This document shows, piece after piece, positions 17,474-24,292 of a stretch of DNA of 43,907 nucleotides (position 1 is its first letter; each line of letters starts with the position of its first letter). Below the pieces are notes generated by a model that saw nothing but the letters and a program-made list of their open reading frames with translations, did not search any database and was not told the origin of the DNA. The DNA comes from Sphingomonas sp. (lineage in GTDB: Bacteria; Pseudomonadota; Alphaproteobacteria; Sphingomonadales; Sphingomonadaceae). The stretch is taken from positions 1-43,907 of the forward strand of contig NZ_JANXNX010000058.1 in the NCBI RefSeq assembly GCF_025353885.1. Direction: 5' to 3'. The position numbers and the translations under genes are program-made.

Positions 17474-18386
17474 CGGCCCGCGTCAGGTTGAGGAAAACAT
17501 GCTCCAGGTCGGCCTCGCGCGTCGAGACATCGACGATGCCGAGGCCAGCGCCCGAGACTGCGGTCAGGACGTCGCCGGCGTTGAACCGGGCTTTCGAATA
17601 GGTGATCGCCAGCACCCGGTCACCCTTCAGCGCCACGTGTTCGAAAACGGGCGACGACGGCGCTTCGGCCAGGTCGCGGTCGACCGTGACTTCGACGATC
17701 TTTTCCATCGCCATGCCCAGCAGCTCGCGCGTCGGCTTGTTCGCGATGACCTGACCATGGTTGATGATCGCGATCCGGTCGCACAACTCTTCGGCTTCCT
17801 CCAGATAGTGGGTGGTCAGCACGATCGTCACGCCTTGCGCGTTCAGTTCGCGGACATAGGCCCATAGCTGCTGGCGAAGCTCGATATCGACGCCTGCGGT
17901 GGGCTCGTCGAGCACCAGCACCGGCGGCGCGTGGACCATCGCCTTGGCCACCAGCAGGCGGCGCTTCATGCCCCCCGACAGCGTCCGCGCATAGGCATTG
18001 GCCTTGTCTTCAAGATGGACGGCGCGCAGCAATTCCAGCGACCGGCGCTGCGATTTGGGGACGCCGTAAAGCCCGCCCTGCAACTCCAGCGCCTCGAACG
18101 GGGAAAAGAACGGGTCGAACAAGATTTCCTGCGGCACGATGCCGATGCTCGCGCGGGCATTGCGCGGGTGTTCGTCGATGTCAAAACCCCAGACGCTGGC
18201 CTTGCCACCGGTTTTCTTGACCATGCCCGACAGGATGTTGATGATGGTCGACTTGCCCGCGCCATTGGGGCCCAGCAAGCCGAAGATTGCGCCGCGCGGC
18301 ACGTCGAAGGTTACGCCCTTCAACGCCTGCTTGCCGCCGGAGTAGGTTTTCTCAAGCGCGTCGATCGTAATGGCAGCATCGGTCAT
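17460..18386 (-). CDS. ABC transporter ATP-binding protein (ABC-2 type exporter family)
   Basis: 308 residues from ATG 18386. Walker A is GPNGAGKST at 39-47, the Q-loop is IVPQEILFDP, the signature is LSGGMKRRLLVAKAM, Walker B is VLVLDEPTAGVD, and the H-loop is LTTHYLEEAEELCDR. The roughly 90-residue C-terminal extension is typical of CcmA/NodI-like ATPases that pair with ABC-2 permeases. No permease lies next to it: nadB is downstream with a 14-base overlap and the upstream gene is on the other strand. The substrate is unknown. Confidence 0.9.
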   Translation of the reverse strand: MTDAAITIDALEKTYSGGKQALKGVTFDVPRGAIFGLLGPNGAGKSTIINILSGMVKKTGGKASVWGFDIDEHPRNARASIGIVPQEILFDPFFSPFEALELQGGLYGVPKSQRRSLELLRAVHLEDKANAYARTLSGGMKRRLLVAKAMVHAPPVLVLDEPTAGVDIELRQQLWAYVRELNAQGVTIVLTTHYLEEAEELCDRIAIINHGQVIANKPTRELLGMAMEKIVEVTVDRDLAEAPSSPVFEHVALKGDRVLAITYSKARFNAGDVLTAVSGAGLGIVDVSTREADLEHVFLNLTRAGAIG

Positions 18387-18498
18387 GGCCCGCCCTAGCC
18401 TGCCGCGACCGACGACGTAAAGCGGGCGCAAACCATTGCCGCGATATTAACCAAGCACGTTCATCACAGCTTACCGGACGTTACACTAGGGCAACGGC

Positions 18499-19035
18499 GT
18501 GGGGCATTATTACAAACTATCGAAATCGCGCAGTTTTGCGTGCGCGCTGCTTGCGGCAGGGTGCGGCGTGTCGCTGCCGGCCTGGGGCGCAGGCACGGCG
18601 GGCATTGCAACCGCGTCGGCGAGCGCGATCACATTGCGCAAACTGTCGATCCTGAACCTGTCGCCGCTCGACTTTGCAACGATCATCGCGACCCCCGCCG
18701 CTGGGACCATCACGATCGACCCTGACGACGATTCGCGCAGCAGCACCGGCGGCTCGATGGGTGCGGGTGGCGTGCCCCAGGCAGCGAAATTCTATACTTA
18801 CGGCGGCCCTTTGCAGAATCTCCAGGTTAATCGCGGCCCCCTGCCGGTGCTGACCAGGGTCGGAGGGGGCGCGACGATGAACGTGACCGGGCTGACCCTG
18901 AACGGACCGGTCCTCCGCTTTCTGGACGCAGCGGGCCTCCTCGATCTGCGCGTCGGCGGGACGCTGGCCGTGGGTGCGAACCAGGCGACCGGCACCTACA
19001 CCGGCACCTTCCAGATCATCGTGACCTACTACTGA
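18499..19035 (+). CDS. DUF4402 secreted protein, first of a tandem pair
   Basis: 178 residues from GTG 18499. A signal peptide (SFACALLAAGCGVSLPAWGAG, cut near residue 31) is followed by a DUF4402 domain: ATASASAITLRKLSILNLSPLDFATI, TITIDPDDDSRSSTGG, LDLRVGGTLAVGANQATGTYTGTF and the ending IIVTYY. The fold is probably an immunoglobulin-like beta sandwich distantly like spore-coat protein U. It may be a fimbrial or surface subunit. Its paralog starts 58 bases downstream. No chaperone or usher gene is present nearby, and the function is unknown. Confidence 0.85.
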   Translation: MGHYYKLSKSRSFACALLAAGCGVSLPAWGAGTAGIATASASAITLRKLSILNLSPLDFATIIATPAAGTITIDPDDDSRSSTGGSMGAGGVPQAAKFYTYGGPLQNLQVNRGPLPVLTRVGGGATMNVTGLTLNGPVLRFLDAAGLLDLRVGGTLAVGANQATGTYTGTFQIIVTYY

Positions 19036-19093
19036 GACTTTTACCTTTGGCGACAAATCTCTCGTTAACCCATCGACGCTAAAGCCTGTCATC

Positions 19094-19600
19094 ATGTGGG
19101 GCACCCGAACACGATCTCTGGCTGCAGTTACCGTCGCGCTGGCGCTTGCGCCTGGCGTCGCTCAGGCAGCGACCAGCACGGCAACCGCCAGCGTGATAGC
19201 CGTAAAACCCCTTTCGATGGTCAAGACGCAAGACCTGGATTTTGGTTCGCTGATCGCGTCGCCAACCGCCGGCACGGTGATCATCGACCCATATTCTGAC
19301 GCGCGCACGACGACCGGTGGCGTGACGCTGGCCGGTGGGTCACCATCGGCGGCACGCTTCTCGGCGGCGGGAGTGTTAAATATTCTCGGGCTCATCACCC
19401 TGCCAACGTCGATCGCCCTGACCGGCAGCGGCGGCGGCACGATGACGATCAGCGCCGTGACGACCAACGGCCCGACTACGCGGCTGTTCTCGGGCACCGC
19501 AATTCTCGACGTCCGCGTCGGCGGCACCCTGAACGTCAAGGCCAACCAGACCGTTGGCGATTACACCGGGACATTCCAGGTCACCGTAGTTTATCTGTAA
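19094..19600 (+). CDS. DUF4402 secreted protein, second of a tandem pair
   Basis: 168 residues. The signal peptide is LAAVTVALALAPGVAQA. The DUF4402 domain follows the same order as its neighbour: ATASVIAVKPLSMVKTQDLDFGSLI, VIIDPYSDARTTTGG, ILDVRVGGTLNVKANQTVGDYTGTF and a final VTVVYL. It arose by local duplication and has diverged considerably in the middle. It is probably cotranscribed with the first copy. Surface or periplasmic location is inferred from the signal peptide only. Confidence 0.85.
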   Translation: MWGTRTRSLAAVTVALALAPGVAQAATSTATASVIAVKPLSMVKTQDLDFGSLIASPTAGTVIIDPYSDARTTTGGVTLAGGSPSAARFSAAGVLNILGLITLPTSIALTGSGGGTMTISAVTTNGPTTRLFSGTAILDVRVGGTLNVKANQTVGDYTGTFQVTVVYL

Positions 19601-19648
19601 ACGGATCGCCGGTGGACGAGGCAGTGTCGCGTTGCTAAGCGCTGACCC

Positions 19649-19876
19649 GTGACCGACGAACCCGAAATCATTCGCACCAACAGCGCGCGCGTCGTGTGCG
19701 ATGGCGCTGGTGAGATTGCCCCGGCCCTCGGTCATCCGCGCGTCTGGCTAGAAATCGACGAGCGTGGCTATGCCGACTGCGGCTATTGCGACCGCCGCTT
19801 TGTGCTGGTCGGCAGCGGTGCCGATCATGCACCCGGCGATATTTCGATGCATGGTGAGGATGCACTGGGCCGATAA
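19649..19876 (+). CDS. Zinc-finger protein, zf-CHCC (NDUFS6-like)
   Basis: 75 residues from GTG 19649. The pattern VVCDG, then GHPRVWLEID, then ADCGYCDRRF gives the Cys-His-Cys-Cys zinc ligands of zf-CHCC, the family of mitochondrial complex I subunit NDUFS6. In alphaproteobacteria the homolog is an accessory complex I subunit or assembly protein. No nuo gene is in the window, so the complex I role here is by family only. Confidence 0.85.
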   Translation: MTDEPEIIRTNSARVVCDGAGEIAPALGHPRVWLEIDERGYADCGYCDRRFVLVGSGADHAPGDISMHGEDALGR

Positions 19877-19894
19877 CCGTCCTATATCGTGCAA

Positions 19895-21325
19895 ATGACC
19901 AGCCCCACCGACCCCCGAAGCTATCTTTATCGTGACAATCAGCTGACCCCCGACGCTGCCCAGCGGCTGACGGCAGACGCGCTCGGCAGTTGTGACGATG
20001 GCGAGCTTTACCTTCAGTATCGCGCAACCGAGAGCTTCGGCTTCGATGACGGACGGCTGAAGACCGCCGATTATGGCACCGAACACGGTTTCGGACTGCG
20101 CGGTGTGTCGGGTGTGACGACCGGTTTCGCCCATTCGCAGGATGTCAGTGAAGCAGGCATTCGCCGCGCCGCCGAAACGATGCGTCTGCTGGATCCGGCC
20201 AAGCAGCAGCCGGCCCCCCCCCCGCGCGGTAACAATCGCCATCTTTATACGTCGAGCGATCCGCTCGGCCTGATACCTTTCGCGCGAAAAGTCGCGTTGC
20301 TGCAGGAAATCGATGCCGCCGCCCGCGCCCGCGATCCGCGTGTCGTCCAGGTGTCGGCATCGCTGTCGGGCAGCTGGAGCGTCATCGAAATCGTCCGCGC
20401 CGACGGGTTCGTCGCCACCGACATCCGCCCGCTCGTGCGCCTGAATGTCAGCATCGTCGTCGAGGCCAACGGCCGCCGCGAAAGCGGTTCTTATGGCATG
20501 GGCGGCCGCTATCTCTACGACCATCTGTTCGAACCCGTGACCTGGAACCGCGCCATTGACGAAGCTTTGGCGCAGGGCCTCGTCAACCTCGAATCGGTGG
20601 CCGCCCCCGCGGGTGAAACCACGGTGCTGCTCGGTTCGGGCTGGCCCGGTATTATCCTTCACGAAGCCATCGGCCACGGCCTCGAAGGTGACTTCAACCG
20701 CAAGGGCAGCTCAGCGTTTTCGGGACGCATCGGCGAACGCATCGGCGCGCCCGGCGTCACGGTGATCGACGACGGCTCGCTGGCCGACCGGCGGGGGTCG
20801 CTCACCATCGACGACGAAGGTACGCCGACCCAGGAAAACATCCTGATCGAGGACGGCATATTGAAGGGCTATATGCAGGATCGCCTCAACGCGCGGCTGA
20901 CGGGCGTTCCCGCCACTGGTAACGGTCGCCGTGAATCATACGCCCATGCGCCGATGCCGCGCATGACCAACACGTTCATGCGGGCGGGTAACGATGATCC
21001 GGCCGAGCTGTTGTCGCGGGTGAAATCGGGCATCTTTGCCAAGAGCTTTGGCGGCGGGCAGGTCGATATCGTCTCGGGCAAATTCGTATTCAGCTGTACC
21101 GAGGCGTACAAGATCGAAAACGGCAAGATCGGCGCGCCGATCAAGGGTGCGACGCTGATCGGCGATGGCCCCAGCGTCCTCACGCGCGTGACCGGCATCG
21201 GCAATGACTTCGCGCTGGACGAGGGCATTGGCGTTTGTGGCAAGGGCGGGCAATCGGTCCCGGCAGGCGTGGGTCAGCCGACATTGCTGGTTGATCGGCT
21301 GACGGTGGGCGGCACGGGCGCATGA
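19895..21325 (+). CDS. tldD: Metalloprotease TldD
   Basis: 476 residues from ATG 19895 (GTG 19889 is an alternative start). The metal site HEAIGHGLEG begins at residue 256. The family motifs SAFSGRIGERIG, DDEGTPTQ and RLTGVPATGNGRRESYAHAPMPRMTNTFM follow. TldD forms a heterodimer with TldE/PmbA that degrades unfolded peptides and matures some bacteriocins and antidotes. The partner pmbA/tldE is not in the window. The stop at 21323-21325 overlaps the start of a nine-codon mini-ORF that leads into the DUF2007 gene. Confidence 0.95.
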   Translation: MTSPTDPRSYLYRDNQLTPDAAQRLTADALGSCDDGELYLQYRATESFGFDDGRLKTADYGTEHGFGLRGVSGVTTGFAHSQDVSEAGIRRAAETMRLLDPAKQQPAPPPRGNNRHLYTSSDPLGLIPFARKVALLQEIDAAARARDPRVVQVSASLSGSWSVIEIVRADGFVATDIRPLVRLNVSIVVEANGRRESGSYGMGGRYLYDHLFEPVTWNRAIDEALAQGLVNLESVAAPAGETTVLLGSGWPGIILHEAIGHGLEGDFNRKGSSAFSGRIGERIGAPGVTVIDDGSLADRRGSLTIDDEGTPTQENILIEDGILKGYMQDRLNARLTGVPATGNGRRESYAHAPMPRMTNTFMRAGNDDPAELLSRVKSGIFAKSFGGGQVDIVSGKFVFSCTEAYKIENGKIGAPIKGATLIGDGPSVLTRVTGIGNDFALDEGIGVCGKGGQSVPAGVGQPTLLVDRLTVGGTGA

Positions 21326-21351
21326 CTTCGCCGCCGACGCTCACCATTTGA
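21322..21351 (+). other. Nine-codon mini-ORF bridging tldD and the DUF2007 gene
   Basis: ATG at 21322 overlaps the tldD stop as ATGA. The frame reads MTSPPTLTI and ends at TGA 21349-21351, which overlaps the DUF2007 ATG at 21351 (TGATG). The DUF2007 gene has no Shine-Dalgarno sequence of its own. The double overlap would allow ribosomes leaving tldD to reach it by two reinitiations. The arrangement is seen directly; its use is inference. Confidence 0.35.
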
Positions 21352-21557
21352 TGGCGTTGGTCGAACTCGGCAATTATCCCAACGCCGTGGAGGCCGCGAT
21401 GGTGCGCGGACTGTTGCAGGTCGAAGGCATCGACAGCGTGGCGTTCGACGGCGGCATGAATATCGCCGACAGCGCGGGCTGGGTGATTCCGGTGCGCGTG
21501 ATGGTGCTCGACGAAGACTTGGCCATTGCGCGCGGCATCATCGGGAACGCTGGCTAG
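21351..21557 (+). CDS. DUF2007 domain protein
   Basis: 68 residues from ATG 21351. MALVELGNYPNAVEAAMVRGLLQVEGIDS, then VIPVRVMVLDEDLAIARGII, matches the compact alpha/beta DUF2007 domain (sometimes called putative signal-transducing protein). The family is ferredoxin-like in fold and unassigned in function. It is probably translated by reinitiation after tldD. A short TGCCTA/TAGGCA hairpin lies about 80 bases downstream but has no T-run. Confidence 0.78.
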   Translation: MALVELGNYPNAVEAAMVRGLLQVEGIDSVAFDGGMNIADSAGWVIPVRVMVLDEDLAIARGIIGNAG

Positions 21558-21741
21558 GTCGTGTGCGCATGATGTCGGCCAGAACCATCCAGACCTGAAA
21601 AGCTCGAGCAACGGCTGATCATTTCGTCTGCGGCACCCAATTGCCTATTTATTAGGCAGCCACCCGGTGATCGGTGCACAATCATGAGCCATGTGAGCGT
21701 GATCCCATTCCGGCTCGGTCTTGATGGCCTGCCATCCGAAC

Positions 21742-21758
21742 TTGGCATGACCCTTGCT
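21742..21758 (+). promoter_or_regulatory. Sigma54 (-24/-12) promoter of glnK-amtB
   Basis: TTGGCATGACCCTTGCT matches the RpoN consensus TGGCAC-N5-TTGCA: GG at 21744-21745 and GC at 21756-21757 with the required ten bases between. It is 37 bases before the glnK start. NtrC is the usual activator. A GTGCAC half-palindrome at 21674-21679 is a possible NtrC half-site, but I see no full dyad. Confidence 0.8.
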
Positions 21759-21794
21759 GCACTGCACCTTGGAATATAACCACAAGGGGGCGGC

Positions 21795-22133
21795 ATGAAA
21801 CTCGTCGTTGCGATTATCAAACCGTTCAAGCTCGATGAGGTGCGTGAGGCACTGACCGAGCTTGGCGTCGCGGGAATGACCGTGACCGAGGTAAAGGGTT
21901 TTGGCCGTCAAAAGGGCCAGACCGAGATTTACCGCGGTGCCGAATATTCGACGAACATGGTGCCAAAGCTGAAAGTGGAGGTCGCCTGCGACTCTGCGAT
22001 GGCCGAACGCGTCGTCGAATCGATCCAGGCTGCGGCCAACACCGGCGCTATCGGCGACGGCAAGATCTTCGTTCTCGATATCGGCCAGGCGGTGCGTATT
22101 CGCACCGGCGAAACCGACAATAACGCGCTCTAG
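21795..22133 (+). CDS. glnK: Nitrogen regulatory protein P-II
   Basis: 112 residues, the standard PII length. MKLVVAIIKPFKLDEVREAL and KGFGRQKGQTEIYRGAEY place the uridylylation tyrosine at Y51 in the T-loop, and TGAIGDGKIF forms the ATP-binding B-loop. It senses 2-oxoglutarate and ATP/ADP, and controls AmtB, GlnD/GlnE and NtrB. It is named glnK because it lies 18 bases upstream of amtB behind a sigma54 promoter; GlnB and GlnK cannot be told apart from the protein alone. Confidence 0.95.
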   Translation: MKLVVAIIKPFKLDEVREALTELGVAGMTVTEVKGFGRQKGQTEIYRGAEYSTNMVPKLKVEVACDSAMAERVVESIQAAANTGAIGDGKIFVLDIGQAVRIRTGETDNNAL

Positions 22134-22151
22134 AAAGAGACAGGGGGAAAG

Positions 22152-23609
22152 ATGAAACTATCGCATAAAATTGGACTGGGACTCGGGGCGCTCGGCGCCG
22201 CGACGATCCTGGGGCAGCCCGCATGGGCGCAAGCGGCAGCCGCCGTCGCCGCATCGCCGATCCCGGCTGCAACCGTGAACAAGGGCGATACGTCCTGGAT
22301 GCTGATTTCGTCGGCGCTCGTGCTGATGATGTCGGTTCCCGGCCTCGCCTTGTTCTACGGCGGCCTTGTCCGCACCAAGAACATGCTGTCGATCCTGACG
22401 CAGGTCTTCATGATCGTCTGCATTGTCTCGGTCATCTGGGTAACTTGGGGTTATTCGCAGGCCTTCACCGGCGGATCGACCCCCTTCACCGGCGGGTTGA
22501 GCAAGCTGGCGCTGATCGGCGTCGATGCCAACTCACAGGTCGCGACCTTCTCGAATGGCGTCTATATTCCTGAATACGTCTACATCTGTTTCCAGATGAC
22601 GTTTGCGTGTATCACGCCCGCACTCATCGTCGGCGCATTTGCCGAACGTGTGAAGTTCAGCGCGCTGATGCTGTTCGTCGCATTGTGGGTGACCTTCGTT
22701 TACTTTCCGATGGCGCACATGGTCTGGTACTGGGATGGCCCCGATGCCATCGCTGCCGGAGCGATCGCTGGCGCCGACGCGCTTGCGACAGTCAACAGCC
22801 ATGCCGGTTACCTCTTCCAGATGGGCGCGCTCGACTTTGCCGGTGGCACGGTCGTCCACATCAATGCCGGTATCGCTGGCCTGGTCGGTTGCCTCATGAT
22901 CGGCAAGCGCACGGGTTACGGCAAGGACGTCATGGCACCGCATTCGCTGACCATGACGATGATCGGTGCCTCGCTGCTGTGGGTTGGCTGGTTCGGCTTC
23001 AATGCCGGTTCCAACCTCGAAGCAAACGGTGTCACCGGTGTTGCGTTCATCAACACGTTCGTCGCAACCGCGGCGGCGGGGTTGAGCTGGTTGCTGGTCG
23101 AGCAAGTCGTCAAGGGCAAGCCATCGCTGCTGGGTGCCGTCACCGGTGCCGTCGCAGGGCTGGTCGCGGTCACCCCGGCTTCGGGTTTCGCCGGGCCAAT
23201 GGGCTCTGTCGTTCTTGGCCTGCTGGTGTCGCCACTCTGCTTCTTCTTCGTCACCACGGTGAAGAACAAGTTCGGCTATGACGACTCGCTCGACGTGTTC
23301 GGTGTCCACTGCATTGGCGGTATCTTCGGGGCGCTGATGACCGGTATCCTCGTCGCTCCCGCGCTCGGCGGACAGGGCATCGCGGACTATGCGTCGCAGC
23401 CCGGCACCGCGATCTTTGCGTTCCCCGGATATGCAGCACAGCTGTTCATCCAGTTCAAGGCGGTCGTCTTCACGCTGCTGTTCTCAGGCATCGGTTCGGC
23501 GATCCTCTTTTTCATCGTCGACAAGACAATCGGGCTTCGTCCGACCGTGGATGTCGAACGTGAAGGGCTCGACCTCGCCGAACATGGTGAGCGCGCCTAC
23601 CATTATTGA
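22152..23609 (+). CDS. amtB: Ammonium transporter
   Basis: 485 residues. The signal peptide or first helix (LGALGAATILGQPAWAQA) is followed by eleven expected membrane segments. Diagnostic stretches are ALFYGGLVRTKNMLSIL, FQMTFACITPALIVGAFAERVKFSAL with the first-shell substrate region, AHMVWYWDG, DFAGGTVVHINAGIAGLVG with the pore His, and DVFGVHCIGGIFGALMTGI with the second pore His. It imports ammonium at low nitrogen and is blocked by PII. It is translated from the same message as glnK; a terminator follows at 23685. Confidence 0.97.
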   Translation: MKLSHKIGLGLGALGAATILGQPAWAQAAAAVAASPIPAATVNKGDTSWMLISSALVLMMSVPGLALFYGGLVRTKNMLSILTQVFMIVCIVSVIWVTWGYSQAFTGGSTPFTGGLSKLALIGVDANSQVATFSNGVYIPEYVYICFQMTFACITPALIVGAFAERVKFSALMLFVALWVTFVYFPMAHMVWYWDGPDAIAAGAIAGADALATVNSHAGYLFQMGALDFAGGTVVHINAGIAGLVGCLMIGKRTGYGKDVMAPHSLTMTMIGASLLWVGWFGFNAGSNLEANGVTGVAFINTFVATAAAGLSWLLVEQVVKGKPSLLGAVTGAVAGLVAVTPASGFAGPMGSVVLGLLVSPLCFFFVTTVKNKFGYDDSLDVFGVHCIGGIFGALMTGILVAPALGGQGIADYASQPGTAIFAFPGYAAQLFIQFKAVVFTLLFSGIGSAILFFIVDKTIGLRPTVDVEREGLDLAEHGERAYHY

Positions 23610-23684
23610 CGAGCTTGGGCTGGCAGCGACGGAACCTCTCCCCGATCGGTGCCAGCCCAGACCAGGTTCCTCCTGCGAACGACT

Positions 23685-23720
23685 GGGCCGGAGCGCACAC
23701 AAGCGCCCCGGCCCATTTTT
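23685..23720 (+). terminator. Rho-independent terminator of glnK-amtB
   Basis: GGGCCGG and an inner AGCGC pair with GCGC and CCGGCCC across an ACACAA loop, then five T follow at 23716-23720. It lies about 75 bases after the amtB stop. The stem has a small asymmetry between the inner and outer helices. Confidence 0.8.
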
Positions 23721-23850
23721 CGTTTGGCCCGTTTTTCCATGTGGGTCGCCTGTCCTACAGCGCGGATGACCGCTAATGCAGCGCCGCTCTTTGAAAATCT
23801 GAACCAGCGTGGCGTAATTTAATTGCTCATTTACTGCGAGTCCTGTGACT

Positions 23851-24282
23851 CTAACTGGATTTTGCTGCCAGCATGTCAACCAGCGCTGCGACCGGGGTCA
23901 GGTCATAACCCGCTGCATTGGCCTTTTCGTGCAGGATTGCGGGATTATCGCCCAGTTGTGCCCGGGCCAGCGACCATAATAGCGTCGACCGCGTTCCCGA
24001 TCGGCAATAGGCCAGCACCGGACCTTCGGCATTTTCTAGTGCCGCCGCCATCGCATCAAGCTGCGGCTGGCCAAACCCGCCTTGGCCGACGGGGATCGCG
24101 ATATAGTCGATGCCCGCCGCGCGCGCCGCCGCCTCGATTTCGGCTCCCTGCGGCTCATCGGGAGATTCGCCATCGGGGCGATTGTTCACGATCAGGACGA
24201 CGCCCTGCGCCTTGGCCTGCGCTATCTCTGCCAGCCCGATCTGGGGGGACACCAAAACTTTTTCGTCGAGCGTCCTGAACAT
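23851..24282 (-). CDS. TIGR01244 / DUF442 phosphatase-like protein
   Basis: 143 residues from ATG 24282, with GAAGGA upstream; the frame runs on to 24381 inside recQ without a ribosome site. LVSPQIGLAEIAQAKAQGV, LIVNNRPDGES, DYIAIPVGQGG and the CxxGxRS loop AYCRSGTRST with the catalytic C93 place it in the beta-lactamase-hydrolase-like phosphatase family (BLH N-terminal domain, TIGR01244). The P-loop resembles a Cys-dependent phosphatase or rhodanese. Family members are linked to sulfide and sulfur handling when fused to a metallo-hydrolase; this one is standalone. It starts 10 bases after the recQ stop. Confidence 0.85.
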   Translation of the reverse strand: MFRTLDEKVLVSPQIGLAEIAQAKAQGVVLIVNNRPDGESPDEPQGAEIEAAARAAGIDYIAIPVGQGGFGQPQLDAMAAALENAEGPVLAYCRSGTRSTLLWSLARAQLGDNPAILHEKANAAGYDLTPVAALVDMLAAKSS

Positions 24283-24292
24283 CGCACGTCCT

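Noticed and set aside
21640-21660. TGCCTA/TAGGCA hairpin after the DUF2007 gene as a terminator
   Set aside because: The stem is only six pairs and is not followed by a T-run on either strand.
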